A stretch of 64,000 nucleotides of DNA from Streblospio benedicti (GCA_019095985.1 CM032665.1:34265909-34329908), one strand, 5' to 3'; shown: positions 23,970 through 48,910, counted from the first letter of the stretch. The notes: generated from the letters alone by a model not told the origin. Made by a program: numbers and translations.

Positions 23970-25448
23970 GGTATCCCTTTCACTTACAATCTCCCTCACT
24001 TTAATTTCATACCGTAAAATGAACTTATAGTCACTTAATCCAACGTAAATATCTTACAATAAAATTAAACTTAAATTATGAAATGACCACGTGTTTTAAA
24101 CAATGAACTATCCAAACGCAAACGCAAAACAATATTTAATATAAAATATGTCAGGAATGTAAGTCATAATATTAATTAACGTATGAAATCTGCTGTGTAT
24201 CTAATTAATGCCACATTTAAACAGTAAATAGTGGAATTCTGATATGAAAAGTTTAAGTGCGCGAGATAGAATATTAGACCCACAAAAAGTGGAATATCCA
24301 AAACTTGTCCGAAATCCCCCTCCCCTAATATTAAGTGGAACACTTTGGCGGAGCGTGACAAAATGTACACCATCCCTAACTTTCATCTCATTAACTATCG
24401 TAACAATGTATATCGTTTCAGGACCATGTGTGCATGTCAAGAACACCTCGTATTCAATGCGTGTAATTGACAATAGATGAATTCTATTGAATAAATAATG
24501 AATAATTTAGGTTTTATTATTTTATTATTTTGTTTACATGTATATGCATGTATATGTATGTAAATATAGAGAGATGTGACCTTAACCGATTAGGAGAATT
24601 GCTGAATGAACTTGTCTTTCCGTTTGAGATCATTCCCACAATTTGCTCGACCTTGCACTGGAATAAGTTGCTTGTGACCTCATTTCAAATGTCCATTTAC
24701 ATCGGATACCAGCCATTTGTTACATGTAGGTACCCTGTAGTAGAAAATTTAATGAACTTTTTTTTTTCTGCAAGTCATGATGCAAAGATTTTACCACAAT
24801 ACGCATATATAGATTTCTCCGCGTCAATTCATTCTGTTATCAACAAGAAACTGGTATCTAAATGTATGTTTTCAGTGTCAAGGAATCCAAATAAATAGAT
24901 TTATAGCTTCCAATTACAGTATTTATGAAATACTCTTTAGAAGTTTAGACTAGAAATGTTATTCAATGCAAATGTCGAGTGAATAGTCATGCTTTCTCGT
25001 AAAACTCTTTTGTAAGTGATAAATGCATGAATAATGAACTTCGCGAGACTTTTTACGTCGCTTCAGAAGCTGAAAACAAACATTGGGACTCGGTGACTGT
25101 GATGTATGTATGTCTCTGGACAAGCTACAGGGTTTACCGATAAACCGATTTTGTTCAAACTTTACACAACTATGAGGTACGAGGCAAGTCGGTCTCACGA
25201 CCATTTGAGCTCCCTGTTTAGTGTCGCAATTCACAGCAGACAGTAGAAGAAAAGATTAATTTGAATGATTTGAAGAAAAAAAAACATTAATTAGATGTGC
25301 CATGTCATGCGCAAATAAGTAATGTTAGAGTCTCCATCTAGGAAGCACTGGTAGATAAAAAACAACTCACATTGGTATCATGCACCATTAGAAAACCGAT
25401 ATTTTGAACTTTGCAATAGGTTATGATATCTTTAGCCGTGCCTGATGG
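23970..25448. other. Intergenic DNA upstream of the MADF-BESS gene
   Basis: The first few hundred bases should contain the 5' UTR and promoter of the minus-strand MADF-BESS gene. I see no TATA box or clear motif. Open frames up to 122 codons on the plus strand (24.5-24.9 kb) have no recognisable domain. Confidence 0.4.
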
Positions 25449-25716
25449 TTAGGTACCACTCTGAGTATCAGATGTCCTGTAGGAGAGACCGTTCTAACAC
25501 GGGGCAATTGAAATACAGTCAATAGTTCAAAATTTAATCCATATGTCGTTTTATTGATGTTTGAAAAAAAAAAAGTATGTGACTTGATATTGATTTGCAT
25601 ACAAAGTGCGGAAGACGCTGAACAAACAATAAGTCATGAGATGTTTGGAAAAGTGGTTCAACCTGCCCCGGTCGCTCCTAGAGATGACATCTGGTACTCA
25701 GAGTGGGTGGTACTAA
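25449..25716. mobile_element. Inverted-repeat (MITE-like) element, 268 bp
   Basis: The left arm at 25449-25476 (TTAGGTACCACTCTGAGTAT and on) is the inverse of 25686-25716, with a few mismatches and a short insertion. Pairing continues inward in weaker form (CTGTAGGAGAGACC against GGTCGCTCCTAGAG). There is no coding frame of interest. The family is unknown. Confidence 0.6.
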
Positions 25717-28700
25717 ATATTTTTTTAAATTTTAAATCAGTCCATTACCGCATGTAGGTCACGTAGCAACTCTCTCTAAGATTTGGGTGAGGATGAAGGT
25801 ATAAGCAAGTGGGATGAGGGGAAAAAGCCGCAGGTATGTGGGATTTATTGACTGCTTATAAACGCCCCACTGGGAATCATCTTTGTTACATTATCATAAT
25901 TCATCTATGCAATACAAGTCAGGATAAGTTGAGAGAATGAGATAATAATGGAAATAAAAAACAACTTTACAAGACCCTAAGCCCATGGTAATTTACGGCT
26001 GAATGTAAGTGTATCTGAAAATAAACTATCATTATCTAAAAGTGCTTGAACCTCATTATCAAAACGACAAAGAAAATAGCTCATGTTGTCCATTTTCAAA
26101 TGCGATTTCTATATCTACTTTATTCAAGTGCTTTCCAACTCATAATCCAATAGTCGTTCCATCTGTCTTCAACTAGGAAAGGCATTGCTTGTTGATAATA
26201 ATATATACACTACGACAATTAAATATCGTCACAAGGGGATGCGTTTCATCTACTTCTGCTAACGTCTGTTTTTTGAAGTAGGTTACCCACTTCTACTTAA
26301 GGTTTTGTTAATGCCGAACAGAGAAGTGCTTACTTGCTTACTCTAGAGTAGTCTAAAACCAGAAGATAGGAAAGTTCCGTGTAACAGTAAAATGGTAAAA
26401 CGTCAACGACAAAGCAGAAATAGGCGAAACTTGCATCACATTATGATAGTGTCACCGTCAACATAGAGTTTGATTTTATTCTTGATGACCAGCATGTACT
26501 TATCCATGTCTATTGACATAAACTCGTTGGTAAAGCCACATTGGGTTAGTCGTGAAATGTTTCTGTGCCGTAGACGAAAAAGATGTGACAAAAAGTTTAA
26601 TAGATTAGTATACTAGTGGGGGTGAGAGATTAGACAATATCTCACCTGGTTTGGAGTTTGACAGAATGAGTGAATGTAGCGAACGAGTTCTGCTAAAGTG
26701 CACACGATTTCTCACCTCCACTCGTACCTTTTTCTCTATTGTTTGTTTAACAGTTTAGGTCTTAAACTTTGGAGTGCATAGTATCATTTTAAACGTTCGG
26801 CCAATCAGAATCGAGTGATTTCAGCAACCACGTACGAGAGAAGAATTCTTATTTAAAACATGTCGGTGACAATAGTATGTGCCAATTAACCATAATACCA
26901 CATCTCATTTAACTTCAATGTTTGGGACTGTCTGGTGATATCTGAAGATTAATGCCAATTTAGAATTTATTTATAATTTCCATGAGAAAGTGGCACAATT
27001 TTTTATTCCTGCTCTTCATTATGATAATAGACAAATGGAATAATAAATTCAAATTCTATGTCGAAACAAAACTAACCTTTGATATATTAGACATTAATAT
27101 AAATTCATATTATATGGAAGCCTATTAATATTGACAAATTCTAACATATTTAAACCAATTACTAGATATATCATAACAGTGAATTGAATAGTTTAAACTA
27201 CTAACCCGCCCTATTGATGAAACACAGACAACTCACAAATATATGTAAACAATTTGAACTATCACTAATAAACAACACAACATGTTAAAATAACATAGCT
27301 GCCAGCGTGGGCATATAGAGATTTTCAATATATAAACACGTTTGTATACATAATTCATGACATAAAGAAACGCCAAAATATTTCATTTTAGCCAAATGAT
27401 TTTTTTTCTAGATTCATAAACTGTTATTATCTGCCAAATGAATGTTTATGATCTATATCAATTATTGGTCAACGGGCAAAACATCACTTAATATATACTA
27501 ATAAACGTTTATGAGACAACCACTGAGATCACTTCTGTCAAAATATTCGACCCACACATGAAAAAAAAACTGACATGAGAAACACTTACAACACCAACTT
27601 GCATTTATCATGCTATTATCAGTTCACAGAAATGCTGTCTTGTGTGCAAGAGAAATACACAATTGTACATACAGGACCTAATACAATACATAAATTGCTA
27701 TGTACAAGCACTATCTGTACAAAAGCACCTGATTGGCTAGTCTATCACAGTCTGTAGGCTAGTACAAGGAAAATATACCAATGCAGCCCCCCCCCCCTGT
27801 ACAGTGACCATAAATTCAAATGACCATTTCATACAAATATCCCAATCTGAATTTCTGTATTTTTATATTTAAAAAGTATCTATAATTGTATTGTTAGATT
27901 GTTTTTACACTTTGGTTTATATGCCCATAGAATGTGCAATGCACCTCACAACATTGATAGGTATTATAAGTGATCTATTCCTATTCAATATTCCTCTATT
28001 GATATTGTATATTCATATATATTCATGTACTGATCAAGTCTAAATAGATTATGACAGGTATCATAACAAAACATTACCCTATTAATTTCTCTAGTTTGTG
28101 CATATACAAAACTTCACATTTGAACAATGACACTATCACATTTATCACAATACTATCATGTGGTTGGTAGATTTCTTTTTTTTTCTTTCTAACTATACAA
28201 TCATTAGTATGTAAATGCAGACCACCATAAATATAATGTACCTACATTGTGGCCTCAACTTCGTATGTTCTGTAACACTTTACCATATTTAATGTAAAAT
28301 ATACATCTCTATATAACACAAATTAAATTGCTGAGCAATCATATGATATAATTTGACTGCCTTTTACAACTAACATCATTAACTTATGAATTATATGGTG
28401 ATCTATCCAATTGTATTGGGGTGTATGATGATAATCCCCACCCATCCATCCTTTCTAAACCAACCAAATAACAGGGACATTTTTTTCTATAAATATGTGG
28501 TTTTCTATTCATTAGCATCATCAATGTGGTATGAACATTTCACATTTAATCAACGAATCTCTATATAATGACTAGACTGGTGAATATAGTTAAATTCATT
28601 ACATTATAATCATGAACATTTTTATATTGATAAATGCTGCAAGTCGACTTTATACCAGTGACACAAGTACGATAATGGACGACCGGATGGAGTGAAAGAT

Positions 28701-29249
28701 AGATTCAGAAAAAGGACAAATACTGTCATCAATCATTGAATAGTGCAAAGTCCAATGTCTTCAACCATTTCTACATTACCATTTGTCCCTTTTCTTGGCT
28801 TGTCTTTCCCATCACGAATCTCCCACATATCTCTGGTATACAGTGTGCGCAAAATGACTATGCTGTTCCATGTTAAAGATCTCCAAGATGACTAGGCTGT
28901 TATTTTTTTAAATATGCATTTACATATTTACTTTATAACATGTCACCATCTCTAATGCGACAAACATTATGTGATGGCCAATTGAATTTTTTTTGAAACA
29001 CATCCACTGTAATGGGATCTGTTATTTCCTGTCAGTTAGGGTTGTTCTGCAAGTTAACTTCCTAAACCCATTTGAAATACATCAATCATTTTAAAGGAGA
29101 ATTTCCGCATAGAGTTGTTTTTTTATGGAAGTTACAGTGATATTCAGGTTCTGTTCAATCATTTATCGGCTGGTACATCATTGATGTCTACTTTTACAAA
29201 AGTAGCAGCATTCACTACTTTAATAGTCCTTTTAGGGTTAAGTGACACT
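25717..29249. other. AT-rich intergenic DNA and probable GAD 3' UTR
   Basis: No gene or recognised repeat. The part next to 29249 must include the GAD 3' UTR. An ATTAAA variant poly(A) hexamer lies on the minus strand at about 29217-29222, roughly 30 nt past the stop, with no canonical AATAAA nearby. A C-run is at 27787-27797. Confidence 0.4.
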
Positions 29250-40906
<11,657 letters not shown>

Positions 40907-41413
40907 TCCCTCCAGCTAGAAGCTGTTGAAGGTGTTGATGTAACCAGTGATGTCCGTTTGGACGGCCGAGTGATTGAGTAAGTTTGGCATTCTTTTCCTT
41001 TCACTGGACAAGTTGAAGCTGGATGCGGTGTGTTCTTGATATCAGTACACTTTAACCTTTAAAAACTTGATAAGTCTCTATATAATACATAGAAGAGGAG
41101 GAGCAGGATCGTAAATAGGTATAGTACGCTACTGCATATAAAAACGCACCAACCAAAATATAACTTCTTCCAATACAATATATGGTTTCAAATCATCACT
41201 GAAATAAAAATCATTCAGTTACAAGAAACACCAATATCCGCCCCCGCTTCCTCCTCGTAAAATCACCCCCTTAACACAACAGCAGACCTCACCACCAGGT
41301 CAGATATAATCAGGAAATAATCTCAATTGCATCATTTCCCGGCTGCTGAGAAATAATCTGATCCCCAAAAGCCACTGAGCGCCCATTTCCCGCGCTGCCA
41401 CTGCGTTGTGCAG

Positions 41414-41429
41414 CAGGTGGCGACAGCTG
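41414..41429. promoter_or_regulatory. Pair of E-boxes upstream of GAD
   Basis: CAGGTG at 41414-41419 and CAGCTG at 41424-41429 start 10 bp apart, one helical turn, about 510 bp before the GAD start codon. They sit within a GC-rich island (41335-41470) in AT-rich surroundings. E-boxes of this type bind bHLH proneural factors. Function here is inference. Confidence 0.4.
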
Positions 41430-42835
41430 GTGGCGGAACAGGGAACTGAGCAGCTCATTTCCATTTGTGAAATGCTTTTTGCTTCTTTCATTTCATTTTC
41501 TGCGTGTGTCTTATTGCGTTAGTGTATTTATTCTTAAAATAATTCTCATGAGCTTTAAACTGATCAATATATTCTAAATTAAAGAAATATGTAGTTTATT
41601 AAATAGAAAACGATGATATGGACTCAAATAAATCACAAAAACCTATAAAATGAAACCCAGTCACATAGAGAGGCATTTCAATAGTTTTTGTTTCACGAAT
41701 TCAAAAGTCGGTGAGTATTTTGATGCTGTTAACAAAGATTTAACTTTTACATATTAACACACCCTGGATGTTGTGAAACTAAATCACTGCGCAGCTATAA
41801 ATAGCACTCGTCAATTGGCATTTTCAACAGCCCATTGTTCTCACTGTGACGAGTGTAAGAAACATGGGGGACACAGAGACTAATCTGTGGATTAGTGCGG
41901 ACGCTCCTCAGGCCCCCTTTGGGGTGGTTTACTGCTGGCCTAAAACAGTGGCACATGCAGGCACTGGTGGGAAACAATATGTCATGTTGTAAGCCTTGTG
42001 ATGGAACCGCAAAACCGCATTTAGAACTTTTTCAGTGCTCAACTATTGCAGGGCTGCTGGTGTTTTTTGTGTTTCAGTTGAATTCTGATTGTGGATCTTA
42101 ACTTTTAAAAGTTTTAGTCACTGAGTGTTGGGGGCATTATATGTTTTTTCTTCTTCAAATCGATGTGAAAATTTTAGTAAAGATATAAAGCACACCACAT
42201 TTCTTACAGTCTTTTCCCGCACATGTCAGCTCTAAGGGCCCCTCCCTCCTCCCCCATCTCTTGCCATAGTGGCTCTGAGACTTCCCTGTGTGTTTGGCGC
42301 TTCCCACAACAGAACAAAATAGTCTCCGGGGAGGCCAAAGCCATCCGTTCTGGTAGGAGCAGCCTGTCTGAGGTGGATATAGATGGCACCGTAACTTTCC
42401 CGTGGTGTTCCACAGGAGGGAGGGGGTTGGGGTATCCAAACTTCTTCAACAAATAGGCAGTGTAATGCTGTATAATCTGTTGCGAGGTTTAGTAGCCAGT
42501 GTTCAATTTCATCAAAACTTTAGTATTAAATTGAGTAGAATCATAATGACAGCAAAATACACGAGGATGTCCAAATCATCATTTACTACACAGTGAAATA
42601 GAAGCATTGCTTATGCTCTTAGGTTGAACAACAACTTGATTGTTGGTATTGAATTGTTGCAAGTAAAACAAAGTGACGGTCTATCCTCTTTAAGCCTCCC
42701 TGTGTACATCACTTAAAATAATGAGAGCGGATAATGAGGGAGATCAGGACGAGCGTTCGCACGGGGGCCACGGCCACACATCAGCGGGGACTCGGCCACA
42801 ATGTGCACGGGGACAGACGGCGTGGGCGGCCCTTT

Positions 42836-42917
42836 TTGTTGTTGTTGTTGTTTTGTTGTTGTTGTTGTTTTTTTGTTTTTTTTGTTTGTTTTTTTTGCTT
42901 TGTTTTTTTTGGGGGGG
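42836..42917. repeat. (TTG)n / poly-T low-complexity run
   Basis: TTG trinucleotides grade into T-rich and then G-rich sequence. This generates spurious Cys/Val/Phe-rich open frames. Confidence 0.9.
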
Positions 42918-44329
42918 TCGGGTGCGAACAGGTGCAAAGATCATCACGAGCAAACTCATATCACGCGGGACTGGGACTCAGATGCTTGGAGACTGGTGGA
43001 AAGGGAGGTGATGGGGAAGTATGGGGTTGGAGTGGGGGTCAGCGGGTCATACTGCACATAAACAAATTGGATATAATGCGTCATATGTCATATGTGGTAC
43101 ACCATTTAACCACTATTCTGTGTAGCCTACTTACTAGGCTGCTATAAACTAGGAATAATGCTCGAATTAAATATGAATGGGACAGTTACGCGAAAAATGT
43201 GAATTGGAAGTAATTATGAAATGAAGTATAGTTATCAATGGGTTGATTTTCCCTTGTGAAACTTACCCAAATTCTTCTGCAAAATCTCCACAGCCCCTTT
43301 TGAAGTGAGCGTGTGAATGATTTGATTTGCGCCTACTGAGATGGTGTGACAACAGTATAACCTGATTACCACGGCACACCAATATGGGCGGGTGAGAAGG
43401 GGCGCCTACTATCTCTGACACATGATCTGTACACCATATAGTGTTTGTGGACTGATAAGACCCAGTATTGACTAGTTGATTTAAACATATTCTTTTTCAA
43501 AAGTGTTAAATACTATTAGGGGTGATTAAATTTTGCTTGGTCCCACCCCCTGTGATGGAAAGGTTGTAGGGCTGGTTCTACTACATCTACAGGACAGGTG
43601 ATTACATATTACATTGTATGTCAAATATAAACATTGTAACCTAATTATTCCTCGTTATTTGCAGTCTAGTACAGTCTCCATGACTACCAATCATACAATA
43701 TACACAAACCTGTGAGTTTTAAATTGATTAATAAAATACAGAGAAATAAATCATCTATTTTATTTAGGCCTTCGGAATTATTAATAAGCAGGAATTCCTT
43801 TCGAATTTAACAAGAATCATGAGGCTTATGCTGGCCCCTATCACATGTTCAATTAGAGATTTAAAACAATCATTCCCAAATTTATCTACAAAATTTTACA
43901 TGACATTTTATATCATATAGGAGTGTACACGTTTTACTGATGTAAATTTCTTTCTCGTCACAAGGGTGGCCTTATGGACGTAACTGCACAGTCATGTACA
44001 TGTACACAATACCAAAACAAGATACCAATATCGATACTCTGGCCAGCGATAATGGCAAAGATTGTCTTCACACAACTACACAAGCAGATAGCAGTGGCAG
44101 GCCACAAGCCTTCACACGCTTCTCTGTTGACTTGTCCTCGTGGTGACAAAGATTGGCTATACACACTATACACATACCGTACCAAGTCTGCAGTAAGGAT
44201 GTTTGAAAATCTTGCTGCACCACCGTAAACCGAGCTATGGGAGTGTCTGTATCAAAAATACCAAAGTGGGAATTCTACCAGTCTGTCTTGCACATTTCAA
44301 TAGTTCAGTGATGACAACAAAGACTGTAG

Positions 44330-44580
44330 CTACACAACCACGCCCACAGATAGAGGCGGCGGCGGCGGCATCGGACCACGAGGTTTGCCAGCAGCCGACA
44401 GCGACAATGGCGAGACAAAGGCGCCAAATGAGGCGTACTTCCGGGCTGCGCGGTGCGGGCGATAATTGAGGCGGTAAATTGAAACTGCGCAGAATCCGCG
44501 GCACGGAAATGTGGGCACAATCCGCCGCTAATCTCGTTATAACGCCCGCACAGCTGGCTGGGGTTTGGTGGCAGGGTGGG
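44330..44580. promoter_or_regulatory. GC-rich, CpG-rich block, candidate enhancer
   Basis: A sharp GC-rich island with (GGC)n, GACAATGG (Sox-like), GATAATTGAGG, CGCTAATC, the palindrome CGTTATAACG (44535-44544) and a CAGCTG E-box. There is no coherent open frame with splice sites. Its composition resembles conserved developmental enhancers near GABAergic genes, but without comparison this is inference. Confidence 0.3.
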
Positions 44581-45059
44581 GTGAAGGTGGAGGGTTATAG
44601 GGCTCAAGTCGGCTTGGAACAGATGTAGTGGCCACTTAGTGCTTGAGGAGATAAATCGTATGTTAGAAATATGATGGTGGGTTTTGTTTGTTGGTAGTGG
44701 GCGTTGGCTTCTTAGTGCAGATGAGGGGGAGGGGTTGTTGTATGGGGTTTAGGGGTGGGGTGATAGTAGGGTAGGCCCGGGAGACATGATTTTAGTTGGC
44801 TCTCGACATACTATAAGTAGTGTAAGGAGGGACACAGCAAGTGGTGCAAGGGAAGAGTCCGGTGTCGTAATTATATCACATCTAAGTCTTATACTAGCGA
44901 CTACACCAAATCCCAGCCATATGATAAACATGTAGGGATAAATGCAGCCTGTACGGTCATAATTAATTGTGTGTCGTACCAATGACACTATCAGAAGATC
45001 GGGCCATTTGGGGTCAAGGGCAGGTGTAGCGCGGGGTGAACCTTAAACTGGGAAAGAAA

Positions 45060-45185
45060 GTTGTCCACCATACAGATGTGTCCACGTATGAGAGGTGTCA
45101 GCTATCCGGGGGTGTCCACATGAGGCATGTGTACACCATACGGAGGTGTCCATTATGCATGCGTCCACGTGAACAGGTTACTCTG
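45060..45185. repeat. Degenerate GTGTCCAC array
   Basis: GTGTCCAC-like words (TGTCCACCATACAGA, GTGTCCACGTATGAG, GTGTCCACATGAGG, GTGTCCATTATGC) recur at 25-40 bp spacing. The same words occur at 36.0 and 59.4 kb, so this is one dispersed family. Confidence 0.5.
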
Positions 45186-45779
45186 TACCCGTGATGGGGA
45201 TTTGTCTTCACACTCTCCCCACAGAGGGATTTGGCAGACGGATCGGCCACTTAGTGCTGGCGGGAGTTCGTATGGATTGCACACATTTAAATGCTGAGTC
45301 TCCGTGGGACTCTCTAATGGAGAGAGTTAACTTGTGTTTAATTTGCCATTACAAGAAAGAATATTGTTACAGATAAATGAGTTCAATATGCAGGTGTACG
45401 TCAAGTTTTATTTTCTTCTCTTCTTTATTATTTTATTGAAGGGGGGGGGGGGTTCAATGTAAAGAATGCTGATCACTTAATCAACGATTTCAATGTCTAT
45501 ATGATGCTCATCTTCTGTCGTGTTATTCAACACTTACAGGAATAAGACATAAAGTGTACGCGTTGAACCAATGTAGATGTGCTTTGTGAAAGAGTTATCC
45601 AACACCAACAATGGCATTATTACTTACTTATATGCCCAAGTCTGACGAATGCTCATCCCCGATTTTTAAATTGTTGTAGGAGATGCGAAATGCATGGGGA
45701 ACATTATTATTTTGATTGAAGATAGAAAAATGTTTTTGAGTTTTTAAAAGCAACAACAGCAACAAAACACACAATGCAA

Positions 45780-46310
45780 GAGCCGACCCGGTGTTTGGGC
45801 TTGTGTCGCATGTCGGCTGCGACGGATTTTACACGGCCGTCTGTCACTCACACTGATGAAGACACACGGCCACACGCGAGGCGGGAATCTGTGTCTGTGC
45901 TGAACAGCCACTAATCTCACGCAGCTCACGTCTTGAAACCAAAAGAGGCTCTTTACCCTGTGAGAACAAAAATGACAACAAACCTGTTCGCTAACGCGCC
46001 AATTAAGAAACAGACGACAGCCATAAGTTTCTAGTTTTTCAAGACACTTTGTATCTAATGACTTTTTTAATCATGTCAGTGATGATTCTTTGTTAAAGTG
46101 TCTTGTTATGAGTAGCAACAAGTTTTAATAGATCTAAGCTATGCCACGAATATCGGCTCGCGCATTAAGAGGCCTGTGTTCCAGGCCACACGTTCGCTGC
46201 CACTCTGACGTTATTTATCATTGTCGCATTCAGAGGCGAGAAGCGGCGTATGGCGTGACACCGCTAGTGTCATCTATTCCTGCCAGTCAGCAGAATCAGG
46301 AGTTAGTGAA
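45780..46310. promoter_or_regulatory. Two CpG-rich patches, candidate regulatory DNA
   Basis: 45780-46020 and 46140-46310 are richer in GC and CpG than their surroundings, and they lack long frames with splice sites. The first contains CGCCAATTAAG and CACTAATCTCAC. The second contains CTGACGTTATTTATC and a GGCCTGTGTTCCAGGCC inverted repeat (6-bp arms). No gene is recognised. Confidence 0.25.
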
Positions 46311-47999
46311 ATGAGGGGGTCTTCTGCTAAACGTCATGCGATTCACGTATCATTCCGGGAGCACTCAGTAATTGGGATGTATTAGTTTTAGTAGTGTTTG
46401 GAAACGGGAACGCTTTACACCTCTGGAGGTTCACGGTGCCATTTGAACGGTGCTGACCTTGTTGCGTTCTTAAGTGTTGATTGACACACACTTAAATCAT
46501 TCACGCGTTCCAACTTCGGTTTCATGGTCACATCACAAGTCATGACGTAAGCTACACGGAGACCGTCAGACGTTAAAAAGACACGTGAGTGAAAAAGGTC
46601 CCATAGGCCCAGTGATACTTCATCAGTGAGATTCCAGCGTGTAACCTGAGCACTGTGCACAAATAATTGGCGAGGGTGGGATTTCATGGCCGGGGTAAAT
46701 TAACAGATTGGATTAGTTTTCACAGACACAGTTCTAACTGAGGGTCGAAGGTCCAAGAAGTTCAACAAAGCAGAAAAGGTAGAAGACCAATTTCCAAGAA
46801 CAATTTACGTGGCTATTGCAAATCTTAACGTTCCGCCATATTTTGACTTTTTCTTCTTTAGCCGAACCGTCGCCGTGCCCCATTTCGTCTTGTTATAGGT
46901 ACTTCGACCCACTGGCCGCATGTCCGCGTGCATCTTGAGAGCCAGGGTGGTTTATTGCTGCCTCCCCCGCCCTTCTGGCTACTTGACCAATTCCCAATCG
47001 CTCCCATACCGCCTGTGTTCATGAGCGCCCATGCATCTTGTGAACGAGTCCAGGGTGATCTGTGTTCACTCCCTGTACGGACTTCCATCCTAATCCCTCT
47101 AATTATCCGCTGTCTGTTAGTGGACTGGGGACAGCGGGGAGGGGGAAGAGGGCCAGTAAACAATAGTGGTGCGGGGGTCAGCCTGGACACGACAAATTGG
47201 TACAAATGTACTCCCCGGTCAAAAATAAACACTATAAACTGCCACCAACGGGGACTCTTACGCACTAAATCCGCAGAGATCCGTCTATACAAAAGTCCTA
47301 AAAAAGACATGTTTCGATTTTTCACCCAGTGCAAATCTATCCGAAATTGAATACTACTTAAATGAATGTAGTCCCCTGGCACACTATTAGTGTAAAATGC
47401 TAACAACTGCTGTTACATCCTAAATACAGTTAAAAATAGCACCACAAAAGCACCCAGAAACACCCGCCCTCAACCTGAACTGCCAGCTCCACGGGGATTA
47501 CATCGACCGGACGCAGCTTACGCTGACAGAGGCTGCACTAGCGGCTTAGCCTCGCTCAAACTCTTCTCGCACAAACGCCTGAAACGGCGATTGATTTGTG
47601 CGTTCAGAAAGTAAAACTGTTAAAACGGCCATTAGGTGGTAGATCCAGGATTTCTAGGAACCGCCCCCTACCCACCACCCAGTACATACTAACACGCGTG
47701 GAAGGCACGTCTGCGCAACGCACCATGTTCAAACTAATGAAACATTTACTAGAAAGTGCCTCTTACCTGCTACCCGCTCTCAACCCCTGGACAACCTTCA
47801 TGGACTGCCCACTGGTCATCCATCATCGGGAGACAGTGACCAGACCAGGCGACCCGTGACAGTGACCAAGGCCGCCGGCAATAGAAGCGTGTGGCCTTCA
47901 TGAATTATGCAGGGCATGCACGTAAACATACCCGGTTTATACACTCAATTCAACCTAGGTGCCCTGGCTCAACTGCATAGTTTATGGCATAGCCACGTA
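46311..47999. other. Intergenic DNA, no gene seen
   Basis: A 182-codon minus-strand frame (46858-47406) and a 140-codon plus-strand frame overlap here. Neither has a recognisable domain, and the two simply mirror each other in a GC-rich stretch. 47635-47690 has the GTAGATCCAGGATTTC start of a dispersed repeat. Confidence 0.35.
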
Positions 48000-48132
48000 T
48001 TTGTTTGCTTGTATCTACATAATGTTTCTATTATTTCATTGGTTTGCTTGATATTTTGTGTTGTTCTTCTTTTCTAATCTGCTCTGTCAACTTAGTGGTG
48101 GTCTACATATATTAATTTGCAACTAAAGGTTT

Positions 48133-48168
<36 letters not shown>
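48000..48168 (+). mobile_element. Possible LINE 3' end with TTGA tail
   Basis: A T-rich stretch ends in eight GATT/ATTG units (48137-48168). A short microsatellite tail of this kind is typical of the 3' end of CR1/L2-like LINEs. No coding part is seen, so the call is tentative. Confidence 0.3.
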
Positions 48169-48699
48169 CCACTATAGTTTGACATTATGTGTACGTAATG
48201 CTGGTCACTCGCATTAATCCTCCGTATGGTCTTATTAGTTAGAAGTTATACTGTATCGTGCATACATTTAAAAAGTCTGAGTGTAACCCTATAGCTTGGT
48301 GCATTTGCGAGTCTAATTACTTGTTATACACATAAACGGCAGTAAGTTCATGTGCCAAAATCTGTTGTGAACATCTGAGAAGATTCTTTTGCAAATCAAA
48401 GATTACATTTGGCCATTTTCATCATGAAAACAGTGATACTATCAATTGGACGGGTTGGCAAAATACACCCACGCTTGGACGAGGGCCTCTCTGATTAGAA
48501 AATTTCGCAACCTTGCCTTCGCACTGGTATTGGACGATGTCAAATTATTAGAAAGCCCCATTATTCATCAGATAAGCCTACTCGCACCACCACCACACGA
48601 CCAGGCGACATTCAGACGTCACATTCATAAAGTATCTGCCAACTGGCACCCGACCCTATAAATATGACACGCAACAAATCTAACGCGATTGTGCTTATA

Positions 48700-48910
48700 T
48701 TGCGTCGGGTGGCTCTCGTGACGTAGCGGCTACCAGCAGTAATTAGCCGCTCACGACATGGAGATTGTATAAATAAACAGGCGGTTTGATTTACACGCGG
48801 TTTATTAAAAGCGGCTGACACGCGCTCAAAGAGTGATGGCGTCGCCAGATTGGTAATATCGCTGGATATCGGCACCAGGGGGCGCAAATTAACCGAGGCC
48901 GGTGACGGAT
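48700..48910. promoter_or_regulatory. CpG-rich block with homeodomain-type sites
   Basis: Contains AGCAGTAATTAGCCGCTC, GTATAAATAAAC, two GCGGTTTRATT-like words (GCGGTTTGATT, GCGGTTTATTAA) and the CTCF-like core described separately. GC content and CpG are clearly above the flanks. No coding frame. Confidence 0.3.
48872..48885 (+). promoter_or_regulatory. Near-consensus CTCF core site
   Basis: GCACCAGGGGGCGC differs at one base from the vertebrate CTCF core CCACCAGGGGGCGC. CTCF is found across Bilateria. The site lies between GAD and the next gene, where an insulator would be plausible. No binding data. Confidence 0.4.

Larger units (their letters stand above)
40907..44329. other. Region upstream of GAD, no gene seen
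   Basis: Should contain the GAD 5' UTR and promoter near 40.9-41.5 kb. Open frames near 42.15-42.46 kb exist on both strands in a GC-richer patch but lack a recognisable domain or splice frame. A TTG/T-rich low-complexity run lies at 42836-42917. The rest is AT-rich. Confidence 0.4.

Noticed and set aside
42721-43147. Plus-strand frames with Val/Leu/Phe/Cys runs
   Set aside because: Generated by the TTG and T-rich low-complexity tract.
46858-47406. 182-codon minus-strand frame overlapping a 140-codon plus-strand frame
   Set aside because: No domain, no splice support, and both frames follow from local composition.
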